Shown: positions 44,867-54,111 of the stretch, piece after piece | How positions within the stretch are numbered: position 1 is the first letter of the stretch | Layout of the letters: the number at the start of each line of letters is the position of its first letter | Assembly: GCA_003168265.1 (NCBI GenBank) | Contig: PMSV01000013.1 | Location: 1-64,000, forward strand | Source: Chitinophagaceae bacterium | GTDB lineage: Bacteria; Bacteroidota; Bacteroidia; Chitinophagales; Chitinophagaceae | DNA length: 64,000 bases | Reading direction: 5' to 3' | The notes under the pieces: generated by a model | Told to the model about the DNA's origin: nothing | The model's database searches: none | Seen by the model: the letters and a program-made list of their open reading frames with translations, nothing else | Program-made: the position numbers and the translations under genes

Positions 44867-46333
44867 ATGGTAAAGCTTCAGGATATATTGTACCGGGTAA
44901 GCCTTCGTACTGTCGATGGAAGTACTGCTGTGGAGGTGAGCGGTATACAGGTGGACTCGAGAAAAATAGCGCCCGGCTGCTGTTTTGTAGCTGTTCAGGG
45001 CACTCAGTCCGACGGGCACCTCTTTATTGATCAGGCAATTGAAAAAGGAGCCGTAGCCGTGGTTTGCGAAACCCTACCTGTGAGGCGGATTGGAGGGATC
45101 ACATATGTGGAAGTGGAAAACGCGGCAATTGCTGCGGGACTGATAGCGCATCAGTTTTATGGCCAGCCATCCGAGAGACTGAAACTGGTAGGCGTCACCG
45201 GGACTAACGGAAAGACGACGATCGCGACTGTTCTATTCAAGCTCTTTGGTCTACTGGGATATCGCTGCGGGTTGATCAGCACGGTGCAGAACCAGGTGGA
45301 TGAGACCATGCTGCCTGCCACCCATACCACTCCGGATGCTGTCAGTTTGAACGAATTGCTGAAACAGATGGCTGATGCACACTGCTCCCATGTTTTTATG
45401 GAGACGAGTTCACATGCCATTCACCAGCACCGGATCGCCGGCCTTAGATACGAAGGAGGAATATTCAGCAATATCACTCATGACCACCTTGACTATCATA
45501 AGACTTTTGATGAATATATCCGGGTGAAAAAAGCATTTTTCGATTCATTGCCTTCTTCTGCTTTTGCTCTGTCTAATGCCGATGACCAAAAAGGGGCTGT
45601 CATGTTGCAGAATACGGTTGCCAAAAAGTATTTCTATAGCCTGAAAACCCTGGCTGATTTTAAAGGAAAGATCTTGGAGAATAACCTTACCGGCCTACAG
45701 ATGGATGTTGACGGACAGGAAGTGCATTTCAGGCTGGTAGGAGAATTCAATGCATATAACCTGATGGCCATTTATGGTGCGGCAATTTGTCTTGGAGAGG
45801 AGAAGCAGGAAGTGCTCAGGTGCCTGAGCGTGTTGAGCGGGGCCGAGGGCCGGTTTGACTGCCTTCTTTCCCCGCATGAAAAAGTAATGGGGATCGTGGA
45901 CTATGCTCATACGCCGGACGCTCTTGTTAATGTGCTTTCCACCATCCAGAAACTGAGAAAGGGTTATGAACATGTGATCACCGTTGTAGGTTGTGGCGGC
46001 GACCGCGATAAAACAAAAAGGCCGATCATGGCAGAAGCGGCTTGTGAGTTGAGTGACCGCGTTATTCTGACTTCGGATAATCCGAGGTCCGAGGACCAGA
46101 TGGAAATTTTGCGGGATATGGAAAAAGGCCTGAATACGGCCGCTAAAAGAAAAAGCATTTCCATCGCCGACAGGAGGGAGGCCATTAAAACGGCAGTGAG
46201 TTTTTCAAAACGGGAAGATATCCTGTTGGTCGCAGGAAAGGGTCATGAGAAATACCAGGAAATAGCCGGGGTGAAATATCCCTTTGATGACAAAGCCGTG
46301 TTAAAGGAAATGTTTGAGTTATTGGGAAAATAG
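44867..46333 (+). CDS. murE: UDP-MurNAc-tripeptide synthetase MurE
   Basis: The 488-residue ligase adds the third residue of the stem peptide. It has GVTGTNGKTTIATVLFKLF (about 108-126), the ATP loop, then THTTPDAVSLNELL (about 148-161), ETSSHAIHQHRIAGL (about 178-192), HDHLDYHKTFDEYI (about 205-218) and GIVDYAHTPDALVNVL (about 343-358). The amino acid-specificity loop is TSDNPRSED (about 404-412); DNPR indicates meso-diaminopimelate. It is 4 bases after ftsI. A gap of 210 bases to mraY follows, with a strong hairpin. Confidence 0.95.
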   Translation: MVKLQDILYRVSLRTVDGSTAVEVSGIQVDSRKIAPGCCFVAVQGTQSDGHLFIDQAIEKGAVAVVCETLPVRRIGGITYVEVENAAIAAGLIAHQFYGQPSERLKLVGVTGTNGKTTIATVLFKLFGLLGYRCGLISTVQNQVDETMLPATHTTPDAVSLNELLKQMADAHCSHVFMETSSHAIHQHRIAGLRYEGGIFSNITHDHLDYHKTFDEYIRVKKAFFDSLPSSAFALSNADDQKGAVMLQNTVAKKYFYSLKTLADFKGKILENNLTGLQMDVDGQEVHFRLVGEFNAYNLMAIYGAAICLGEEKQEVLRCLSVLSGAEGRFDCLLSPHEKVMGIVDYAHTPDALVNVLSTIQKLRKGYEHVITVVGCGGDRDKTKRPIMAEAACELSDRVILTSDNPRSEDQMEILRDMEKGLNTAAKRKSISIADRREAIKTAVSFSKREDILLVAGKGHEKYQEIAGVKYPFDDKAVLKEMFELLGK

Positions 46334-46456
46334 TTGACTGGGACTGGCGAATCGGTTTCAGCTTCATTATAAATCTTTGGCCTGTGTTATACTCTGAAAT
46401 CAATGATCGTGTCGTTTGCTACGTTATTAACGAATACCCTTTAACGGCGATATAAC

Positions 46457-46486
46457 CTCTGAACTGCGGTTCTCCGCGGTTCAGAG
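46457..46486. other. Hairpin in the gap between murE and mraY
   Basis: CTCTGAACTGCGG (46457-46469) and CCGCGGTTCAGAG (46474-46486) pair over 13 positions with one G-U pair and a four-base loop. No T-run follows, so it is not a classical terminator. It is the only long stem inside the dcw cluster and splits it into mraZ-murE and mraY-ftsZ; it may be an RNA processing or stabilising element or an attenuator. Confidence 0.5.
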
Positions 46487-46543
46487 CCATCGCAAACGAG
46501 GGGTCAGGATGAGACCAGGAAGAAAATTACTAACCCGTAAAAG

Positions 46544-47824
46544 ATGCTTTATACTTTATTCGAATGGTTCAGGCAAAATGGGATTAAGATCCCTGGTGGG
46601 GCACTCCTTTCCTTCATCACTTTTAGGGTGATGCTGGCCGTGCTTCTTTCCCTGATCATCACGATGGTCTACGGCAAAAGGCTGATCCGGTACCTTCTAA
46701 AAATGCAGGTTGGCGAAAGTGTCAGAGACCTGGGTCTTGCCGGTGAACAACAGAAGAAAGGCACTCCGACCATGGGAGGGATAATCATTATCCTGGCCAT
46801 TTTAATACCGACCTTACTTCTTGCGAACCTCAACAAAGCCTATGTGAGGCTGATGTTATTCAGTACGATTTGGCTTGGCCTGATCGGATTTATTGACGAT
46901 TATCTTAAGCTAGGGGCCAAGCGAATTGCACAGCAACAGGGTGTGCCTTATAAAAAGGGAGACAAGGACGGGCTGGCCGGCTGGTTTAAAATTCTCGGAC
47001 AGGTGGTTTTGGGGATTGTTGTTGCCCTGACTATTTATTATAACAACAATACAAAGGTTTGGAGAGAATACGTGGGACAGGTTAAACCCGAGGATACCAC
47101 AGGATTAAAGGTGGTGGTCCTGGATGATAAGAAACATTATTTTGTTCCAGCCAATGAGCCGATCTCTACCATCCCCTTTGTCAAGAACCACGAATTCAAT
47201 TATTCCAAACTGCTTCCTGCAACTTTTAGAGGGGGAACCTGGGTCCTTTATGTCATTATCGTGATTTTTATTATCACGGCTGTATCCAACGGAGCCAATA
47301 TCACTGATGGCCTGGACGGCCTAGCTACAGGAGTCAGTGCAATCATTGGAGCCTGCCTTGGCATATTCGCTTATTCTTCCGGTAACCTGCGATTTGCGGA
47401 ATACCTGAATATCATGTATATCCCCAACCTGGGTGAACTGTCCATTTTTATAGGCGCACTGATTGGAGCCTGCGTTGGATTTCTTTGGTACAATGCCCAT
47501 CCGGCCCAGGTTTTTATGGGCGATACCGGCAGTCTGATGCTGGGTGGCGTGATCGCAGCATTGGCTTTTATTGTCCGGAAGGAATTGTTGATCCCGATTT
47601 TTTGCGGAGTATTTCTAGTCGAGAACGTGAGCGTGGTGATACAAGTAAGCTATTTCAAATATACACGGAAAAAATATGGTGCAGGAAGGAGGGTTTTTTT
47701 GATGAGCCCCCTGCACCATCATTATCAGAAACTGGGTTATCATGAAAGTAAGATAGTGACCCGGTTTTGGATAATGACCCTTCTTTGCATGGTGCTGGCG
47801 ATCGTGACGCTCAAACTGAGATGA
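46544..47824 (+). CDS. mraY: Phospho-MurNAc-pentapeptide transferase MraY
   Basis: The 426-residue membrane enzyme makes lipid I. It has ten predicted helices and the family signatures KKGTPTMGGIIIILAIL (about 72-88), GLIGFIDDYLKLG (about 112-124) with the Asp pair, NGANITDGLDGLATGVSAI (about 249-267), and LMSPLHHHYQKLGYHESKIV (about 385-404). It is about 65 residues longer than the E. coli enzyme, owing to a polar insertion at about 171-225 (NNNTKVWREY to YSKLLPATFRG) between two helices, presumably on the periplasmic side. Such an insertion is common in Bacteroidota MraY. Confidence 0.95.
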   Translation: MLYTLFEWFRQNGIKIPGGALLSFITFRVMLAVLLSLIITMVYGKRLIRYLLKMQVGESVRDLGLAGEQQKKGTPTMGGIIIILAILIPTLLLANLNKAYVRLMLFSTIWLGLIGFIDDYLKLGAKRIAQQQGVPYKKGDKDGLAGWFKILGQVVLGIVVALTIYYNNNTKVWREYVGQVKPEDTTGLKVVVLDDKKHYFVPANEPISTIPFVKNHEFNYSKLLPATFRGGTWVLYVIIVIFIITAVSNGANITDGLDGLATGVSAIIGACLGIFAYSSGNLRFAEYLNIMYIPNLGELSIFIGALIGACVGFLWYNAHPAQVFMGDTGSLMLGGVIAALAFIVRKELLIPIFCGVFLVENVSVVIQVSYFKYTRKKYGAGRRVFLMSPLHHHYQKLGYHESKIVTRFWIMTLLCMVLAIVTLKLR

Positions 47825-47943
47825 CGATCAGGCTGCCCTTTGCGGGAAACCCTGTGCTAAAATGATTGTGGTGCAGTATTGTCCAATTCTTTTGAAAAAC
47901 CTATTGATCCGCCCTTTCTGGGAAACCTGCAATTTTTCAAAAC

Positions 47944-49284
47944 ATGGCCAAACGCATATCCATATTGGGTGGTAGTGAAAGCGGAGTGGGGGCAGCCCTC
48001 CTCTCAAGGAAGGAGGGCTATGAGGTTTTTGTATCCGATGCAGGCTTCCTTAAGGATAATTATAAAAAGGAATTAAAAGTGAACGGAATCGAATTCGAGG
48101 AGGGTAAGCATAGTGAGCTCAGAATCCTTGATTCGGATGAGGTAATGAAGAGTCCCGGGATACCCGAAAAAAACGAACTGGTTAAGAAGATACGATCTAA
48201 TGGGATTCCTGTTATCAGTGAGATTGAACTGGCTTTCCGTCACAAGGGAAATAGCCGGATCATCGGGATCACAGGGAGCAACGGAAAGACCACCACTACT
48301 TCGATGACTTACCATATTTGCCGGGCAGATGACCTGGATTGTGCGCTTGTCGGAAATATCGGATTCTCATTTGCCAAACAGGTGGCTGAAGCTCCAAAAC
48401 AGTGGTATATCGCCGAGATCAGCAGTTATCAGTTAGATGACATACAACAATTCCGTCCTGACGTAGCAGTTCTCACCAATATCACTGAAGACCATCTGGA
48501 CCGATATGATTACCGCTTTGAAAATTATATAAGAAGCAAGTTCCGGATCGTGATGAATCAGACGAGTGAGGATTATTTTATTTACTGCGACGACGATCCT
48601 GTTACAAAACAATATATCGGCCAGTATTCTTTACAAACTAACCCACTACCATTCAGTATGTACCATGAAATTAATCAAGGAGCCTTTATCCGGAACGGGC
48701 AAATGACAATCATACCGGGGAGCGAAAAGTTGCAGATGAGCATTTATGATTTTGCCCTGAAAGGGATACACAATCAGTACAATACCATGGCTGCCGGGCT
48801 TGCTGCTTCCGCCATCGGTATCCGAAAGGAAAAGATCCGGGAAGCCATCAAGAGTTTTGAAGCGCTGGAGCACCGAATGGAATTCGTGCTGACTGTGCGT
48901 GGCGTGGATTTCATCAATGACAGCAAGGCAACCAATGTGAACAGCACATGGTATGCGCTGGAAACCATGACCAAGCCTGTCATTCTGATCCTGGGAGGAG
49001 TGGATAAAGGAAATGATTATTCACTAATCCGGGACCTGGTCGGGGAAAAAGTGAAATCCATTGTTTGCATGGGAACGGATAATACGAAGATCCATGAAGC
49101 TTTCCGGGACATCGTGCCTTTTATTGTGGATACGGCCAGTGCAGAGCAAGCCGTGAAAACAGCATATCATCTGGCTGCAAAAGGCGACGTGGTATTGCTT
49201 AGCCCGGCCTGCGCCAGTTTTGATCTTTTCAAAAATTACGAGGATCGCGGAAAACAATTTAAAGAAGCAGCAAGAGACCTGTAA
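47944..49284 (+). CDS. murD: UDP-MurNAc-L-alanyl-D-glutamate synthetase MurD
   Basis: The 446-residue ligase adds D-glutamate to UDP-MurNAc-Ala. It begins RISILGGSESGVGAALLSRK (about 4-23), has the ATP loop IGITGSNGKTTTTSMTYHI (about 106-124), AEISSYQLDDIQQFRPDVAV (about 156-175), TNITEDHLDRYD (about 178-189), and INDSKATNVNSTWYALETM (about 322-340). It is 119 bases after mraY, and its stop is followed one base later by the ftsW start. Length is typical. Confidence 0.95.
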   Translation: MAKRISILGGSESGVGAALLSRKEGYEVFVSDAGFLKDNYKKELKVNGIEFEEGKHSELRILDSDEVMKSPGIPEKNELVKKIRSNGIPVISEIELAFRHKGNSRIIGITGSNGKTTTTSMTYHICRADDLDCALVGNIGFSFAKQVAEAPKQWYIAEISSYQLDDIQQFRPDVAVLTNITEDHLDRYDYRFENYIRSKFRIVMNQTSEDYFIYCDDDPVTKQYIGQYSLQTNPLPFSMYHEINQGAFIRNGQMTIIPGSEKLQMSIYDFALKGIHNQYNTMAAGLAASAIGIRKEKIREAIKSFEALEHRMEFVLTVRGVDFINDSKATNVNSTWYALETMTKPVILILGGVDKGNDYSLIRDLVGEKVKSIVCMGTDNTKIHEAFRDIVPFIVDTASAEQAVKTAYHLAAKGDVVLLSPACASFDLFKNYEDRGKQFKEAARDL

Positions 49285-49285
49285 T

Positions 49286-50632
49286 ATGGCATTCAACGAA
49301 ATGATAAATAAGGAGCGGAACCCGCTTAGGAATCTTGGAGCCCGCACTAAGGGGGATAAGGTGATCTGGGCCGCCGTGGTGCTTCTGGCGCTTGTGTCAT
49401 TGCTTGCAGTTTATAGCTCCACAGGATTATTGGCCTATAAGATGAACAAGGGGAATAACGAAGTCTATCTATTCAAGCAGTTTGCCTTTGTCGTGGTCGG
49501 AGTACTTATTATCTATTTTGCGCACCAGGTTAATTATACGATTTATTCCAGAGTGGCCCTGATCCTGTTTCTTATTTCAATACCTCTGCTTATTTATACC
49601 TTGTTCTTTGGCGTAAAACTGAATGAGGGGAGCCGCTGGATCCGATTGCCGATCATTAACCTGACATTTCAGACCTCCGATTTGGCCAAGCTGGCGCTAT
49701 TCATGTACCTCAGCCGCCTGCTTAGCCGTAAACAAATGGTTATAAAAGATTTTAGAAAGGGCTTTCTGCCTGTAATTATTCCTGTTGCCATCGTTTGCCT
49801 GCTGATCGCTCCGGCTAATCTGTCAACTGCTTTGCTCATAGGAGCGACCAGCATGATGTTGCTTTTTATCGGAAGGGTGAGTTGGAAGCATTTGGCGCTA
49901 ACCTGCGGCGTTGCATTAATCCCGATCGCGATATTGGTTCTTGCCGCCGTTATCGGACACAAAACGAGTTCAGGCGATGTGGCGGACCATCCGAAGACGG
50001 AAAGCCATTCGCGTTTACTGGTGCGTGTGAATACCTGGATCAGCCGGGTCGAAAGTTTTGTCTATGGAACAAAAGAAAGCAATGCAGATAATGATTACCA
50101 GATCAATCAGGCAAAAATTGCGATCGCCAAAGGCGGCTGGATCGGACTGGGACCTGGTAATAGTCAACAAAGGAATTTTCTTCCACATCCCTATTCCGAT
50201 TTCATCTATGCGATCATCATTGAAGAATACGGACTTATCGGGGGAGCAGTCATCATCGGGATCTATCTGCTGTTTCTGTTTAGAAGTATCAGGATCTACC
50301 GGCGTTGCCCCTTTGCCTTTGGTGCGTTTCTGGCCCTCGGCTTAAGTTTTACGCTGATGATACAGGCCCTGGCTAATATGGCAGTCAATGTGAATTTGTT
50401 TCCGGTCACGGGAGTTACCCTGCCCCTGGTCAGCATGGGCGGCAGCTCCTTTTTGTTCACTTGCCTCGCGATAGGAATACTGTTGAGCGTTGCCAGGAAT
50501 GTGGAACAACTTGAAGGCGATAAGGTGGAAAAAGCTTTGGAATCCGCAGAAGAGGAAAATGAAGAAGATTGGGATCAAGAAACGGTCGAGGAAGACTTGT
50601 TAATGAAGGAAGAACCCATTTTGAATGAATAA
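49286..50632 (+). CDS. ftsW: Peptidoglycan polymerase FtsW
   Basis: The 448-residue SEDS protein polymerises lipid II at the septum. It has about ten membrane helices, ending near residue 400. Family marks are SLLAVYSSTGLLAYKM (about 39-54), FGVKLNEGSRWIRLPIINLT (about 109-128), NLSTALLIGATSMMLLF (about 178-194), and LPHPYSDFIYAIIIEEYGLI (about 297-316), then NVNLFPVTGVTLPLVSMGGSS (about 369-389). The last 45 residues are strongly acidic (EEENEEDWDQETVEED), an unusual tail that is probably cytoplasmic. The ATG at 49286 follows the murD stop by one base. An earlier ATG inside murD is less likely. Confidence 0.94.
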   Translation: MAFNEMINKERNPLRNLGARTKGDKVIWAAVVLLALVSLLAVYSSTGLLAYKMNKGNNEVYLFKQFAFVVVGVLIIYFAHQVNYTIYSRVALILFLISIPLLIYTLFFGVKLNEGSRWIRLPIINLTFQTSDLAKLALFMYLSRLLSRKQMVIKDFRKGFLPVIIPVAIVCLLIAPANLSTALLIGATSMMLLFIGRVSWKHLALTCGVALIPIAILVLAAVIGHKTSSGDVADHPKTESHSRLLVRVNTWISRVESFVYGTKESNADNDYQINQAKIAIAKGGWIGLGPGNSQQRNFLPHPYSDFIYAIIIEEYGLIGGAVIIGIYLLFLFRSIRIYRRCPFAFGAFLALGLSFTLMIQALANMAVNVNLFPVTGVTLPLVSMGGSSFLFTCLAIGILLSVARNVEQLEGDKVEKALESAEEENEEDWDQETVEEDLLMKEEPILNE

Positions 50633-50634
50633 TT

Positions 50635-51729
50635 GTGGATAGTAAAAGAATAATACTGGCGGGCGGTGGAACAGGCGGACATATATTCCCTGCCATTGCG
50701 ATTGCCAACGCATTGAAGAAGTTACGAGGGAATACAGAAATTCTGTTCATCGGGGCTCTGGGAAAAATGGAAATGGAGAAAGTTCCGCAGGCTGGTTACC
50801 GAATAGAAGGTATTGATATTGCAGGGTTTAATAGAAGCTCTTTGATTAAGAACATTGGATTGCCTTATAAACTGGCAAAGAGTTTTTGGCAGGTGCGGAA
50901 TATTATCAGGTCTTTCCGCCCGGACGCCGTGATCGGAGTTGGAGGATATTCCAGTTTTCCGGTATTGAGGTATGCCCAGTCAATTGGAATTCCCAGTTTT
51001 TTTCATGAGTCCAATGCTTTTGCCGGAAAGGCTAACCGGATGTTGGGTAAAAAAGCGACCCGCATCTTTACTGCGGTTGAGGGCATGGAGAAATTTTTTC
51101 CGGCAGATAAGATCCTGGTTACTGGCAATCCTGTGAGGGCTTCGATTGTGAACAGCCGGGTTTCAAGGGAGGAGGGATTGAGGTTTTTTGGACTTTCTCC
51201 TGATCTGAAGACGGTTTTGTCCACAGGCGGCAGTCTGGGAGCAAAAAGCATCAATGAGGCTGTGGAAGCGGGACTAAACGAATTCGAAAAGAATAACCTG
51301 CAATTGATCTGGCAAACCGGAAAACCCTTTGAAGCGAAGGCCCAGGAGGCCGTTAAGGGCAGATCGAATGTATGGACAAAGGATTTTATTTCCGGGATGG
51401 AATATGCTTTTGCGGCGGCTGATATAGTGATTTCCCGGTCAGGGGCCATGTCGCTTGCAGAACTATGTGTGGTTAAAAAGCCGGCGGTATTGGTGCCTTA
51501 TCCATTTGCAGCCGAGGATCACCAGACCGTAAATGCCAGGTTCCTGGTTGACCGTGATGCAGCCCTGATAGTGAGCGATTCGCAGGCGGGGAAAAGTTTG
51601 ATCTCTGAACTGATGGGTCTGGCAAGAGATAGTACAAAACAAAAAGTGCTATCTGAAAACATTTCCAGGCTTGCCGTACCAGATGCGGATCAGAGGATTG
51701 CAAGTGAGATATTTCAAACGATCGGATAA
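50635..51729 (+). CDS. murG: UDP-GlcNAc transferase MurG
   Basis: The 364-residue GT-B enzyme converts lipid I to lipid II. It starts at a GTG two bases after ftsW and begins RIILAGGGTGGHIFPAIAIA (about 5-24), the MurG signature loop. Others are DAVIGVGGYSSFPVLRYAQ (about 97-115), STGGSLGAKSINEAV (about 197-211), and DIVISRSGAMSLAELCVVKK (about 263-282), then PYPFAAEDHQTVNARFLV (about 287-304). The murC start follows its stop directly. Confidence 0.95.
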   Translation: MDSKRIILAGGGTGGHIFPAIAIANALKKLRGNTEILFIGALGKMEMEKVPQAGYRIEGIDIAGFNRSSLIKNIGLPYKLAKSFWQVRNIIRSFRPDAVIGVGGYSSFPVLRYAQSIGIPSFFHESNAFAGKANRMLGKKATRIFTAVEGMEKFFPADKILVTGNPVRASIVNSRVSREEGLRFFGLSPDLKTVLSTGGSLGAKSINEAVEAGLNEFEKNNLQLIWQTGKPFEAKAQEAVKGRSNVWTKDFISGMEYAFAAADIVISRSGAMSLAELCVVKKPAVLVPYPFAAEDHQTVNARFLVDRDAALIVSDSQAGKSLISELMGLARDSTKQKVLSENISRLAVPDADQRIASEIFQTIG

Positions 51730-53088
51730 ATGGCGAAGTTGAATGACATCAATAGGATCTATTTCATCGGTATCGGTGGCATCGGAATGAGCGCCCTGGC
51801 CAGGTACTTCAGGTTTCGTGGGAAGGAGGTGAGCGGCTATGACCGGACTGAAACCCCTCTGACGAGGGAACTGGAAGAGGAGGGGATTGCGATTCATTAC
51901 CAGGAAGATCCGGCGCTCGCTCCAAAGGACGTGCAACTGGTGGTATATACGCCGGCGATTCCTAAAGAGCAAATTGAATTGCAATATTACAGAGAGCATG
52001 GATACCTGTTGATGAAGCGGAGTGAAGTATTGGGATTGATTACAGAAAGTTCTTTTAATATCTGTGTAGCGGGAACGCATGGGAAAACGACGATCAGCAC
52101 CCTGATAGCTCATATTCTGCGGCATAGCGGATATGGGTGCAATGCCTTTCTCGGCGGTATTTCGGTAAACTATGAGAGCAATTTCTGGAGTAGTGAAAGA
52201 AATGTTTGCGTTGTGGAAGCGGATGAATATGACCGCAGCTTTTTGAAGCTTAGCCCCGATATCGCAGTGATCACGGCAATGGATGCTGACCACCTGGAAA
52301 TCTATGGAACTGAGGAGGCGATGAAGCAGGCTTTTGTTGATTTTTCAGGAAGATTAAAGAGTAAGGGAATATTAATCAGCAAAGCCGGATTGTCCAGAGA
52401 CAGTGACCTTCGGGGCGACCGGCACATTCGCTATAGCCTCGATGACGAAAATGCGGATATCAAGGCTAGGAATATCAAAACGGTGAATGGAAGCTATTTG
52501 TATGAAGTGATCGGGAATGACTGGGAGATAGGGGATGTTCGATTGAATATGGGTGGTTTGCATAATGTAGAGAATTCCCTGCCAGCAATCACTGTGGCAT
52601 ATTCGCTCGGAATCGGGGACCGGAAGATCCGGGATGCAATAGATGCTTTTCGGGGGGTGAAACGTCGGTTTGAGTACATCATCAAGCAGGGTCAGGTGAT
52701 TTATGTGGATGATTATGCTCATCATCCGGAAGAATTGAAAGCGCTGATCACTAGTGCGAAGGGGCTTTTTCCTTCTATGACCTGCACGGTGATCTTTCAG
52801 CCGCATCTTTTCAGCCGGACCCGAGATCTTGCCGATGGGTTCGCAAGAAGCCTGGATCGGGCTGACGAAGTGATCCTGCTTCCGATTTACCCGGCGAGAG
52901 AAATGCCAATGCCCGGAGTGAGCAGTGCCATGATCTATGAGAAGATGAAAAATAGGAATAAATTCCTTATGACGAAAAAAGAATTATTGGAAAATATTGG
53001 GCAAAGAAAGAGGGGATTGATCATAACTGCCGGAGCGGGTGATATCGATGCTCTTGTTGAACCGATAAGGGAGAAACTGATAAATTAA
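51730..53088 (+). CDS. murC: UDP-MurNAc-L-alanine ligase MurC
   Basis: The 452-residue ligase adds L-alanine to UDP-MurNAc. It begins IYFIGIGGIGMSALARYF (about 10-27), has the ATP loop VAGTHGKTTISTLIAHIL (about 113-130), VEADEYDRSFLKLSPDIAVI (about 162-181), DHLEIYG (about 187-193), and VDDYAHHPEELKALI (about 323-337). It follows murG without a gap and precedes ftsQ by six bases. No truncation is seen. Confidence 0.95.
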   Translation: MAKLNDINRIYFIGIGGIGMSALARYFRFRGKEVSGYDRTETPLTRELEEEGIAIHYQEDPALAPKDVQLVVYTPAIPKEQIELQYYREHGYLLMKRSEVLGLITESSFNICVAGTHGKTTISTLIAHILRHSGYGCNAFLGGISVNYESNFWSSERNVCVVEADEYDRSFLKLSPDIAVITAMDADHLEIYGTEEAMKQAFVDFSGRLKSKGILISKAGLSRDSDLRGDRHIRYSLDDENADIKARNIKTVNGSYLYEVIGNDWEIGDVRLNMGGLHNVENSLPAITVAYSLGIGDRKIRDAIDAFRGVKRRFEYIIKQGQVIYVDDYAHHPEELKALITSAKGLFPSMTCTVIFQPHLFSRTRDLADGFARSLDRADEVILLPIYPAREMPMPGVSSAMIYEKMKNRNKFLMTKKELLENIGQRKRGLIITAGAGDIDALVEPIREKLIN

Positions 53089-53094
53089 AATGCC

Positions 53095-54060
53095 ATGAGC
53101 TGGAAAGTTAAGATAAGGAAATTGATGGCGGTCATGGGCTGGACTGTGATCGGCGCAGGAATGCTGATGCTGCTTGCGGCTGCAATCAGGAAGCGTAATA
53201 GCAGGACCTGTAAAGGTTACCGGATAGAGATCATCAGCCCTTCCGGAAAACAGTTCATTGAAAGGCAGGAGGTATTGCACCTGATAATGGACAGCAATTT
53301 CGAGCATATTGAAGGCAGGCCCATACATGAATTTAACCTGCTTCAGATGGAGGAAAGGTTGGAAAAGGACCCCTGGGTGCATAAGTCGCTACTCTTTTTT
53401 GACAACAATGACCTTTTGCGTGTTTCGGTGACAGAGAGGGAACCAGTAGCTAGAATAATTACTGTGGGTGGAAATAGTTTCTATATCGATAGCAGCGGAT
53501 TCCAGCTTCCATTAAATAGGAGACAGATTTCTCTCTTACCGGTATTCACTGGCTATCCTTATGAAAGGATAAGGGATACGGGATTATATAGACCGCTGTT
53601 GAACGCCTTAAAAGAAATGAGCGGGTTTATCCGGTCAGACAGTTTCTGGTCGGCCCAGGTATCACAGGTGGAAATCCTGCCCGGAGGGAATTTTAAATTA
53701 ATTCCCGAAGTAGGCAACCATGTTATTGAATTTGGCGATGGAAGCAGGATCGTGGAAAAATTTCATAAACTATTCATTTTTTATAAAGAGGTTTTGAGTC
53801 AGGTGGGAATGGATAAATATGCGAGTCTGAATGTCTCTTTTGAGGGGCAGGTAGTGGGAACCCGGAGATCCGGTTTTGTGAAAAAAGCAGATTCTATTCA
53901 GGCAGTGAAAAATATCACACAGCTTATTCAGGCCGCCCAGCATTGGCAATCTGATACTGCCAGGTTTGAACATATAAAGCCTTTGGAAAATAGCGAACCT
54001 GCAAAGGAATTTCAGACCGGGGATCTGTTGGATAGCACGGTGGGAAAAATAAAAAGATGA
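53095..54060 (+). CDS. ftsQ: Cell division protein FtsQ
   Basis: The 321-residue product has a membrane helix at about 14-30 (GWTVIGAGMLMLLAAAI), a POTRA domain (about 42-112) with RIEIISPSGKQFIERQEVL, and a beta domain with LPVFTGYPYERIRD (about 149-162). The C-terminal 60 residues look disordered. FtsQ proteins vary greatly, and this one is supported mainly by its place before ftsA and by this topology. It binds FtsL in the periplasm. Confidence 0.87.
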   Translation: MSWKVKIRKLMAVMGWTVIGAGMLMLLAAAIRKRNSRTCKGYRIEIISPSGKQFIERQEVLHLIMDSNFEHIEGRPIHEFNLLQMEERLEKDPWVHKSLLFFDNNDLLRVSVTEREPVARIITVGGNSFYIDSSGFQLPLNRRQISLLPVFTGYPYERIRDTGLYRPLLNALKEMSGFIRSDSFWSAQVSQVEILPGGNFKLIPEVGNHVIEFGDGSRIVEKFHKLFIFYKEVLSQVGMDKYASLNVSFEGQVVGTRRSGFVKKADSIQAVKNITQLIQAAQHWQSDTARFEHIKPLENSEPAKEFQTGDLLDSTVGKIKR

Positions 54061-54111
54061 GAAAATGAAAATCAATTTTTAAACATATAAAACAACAAAC
54101 ACAAATAGGCT

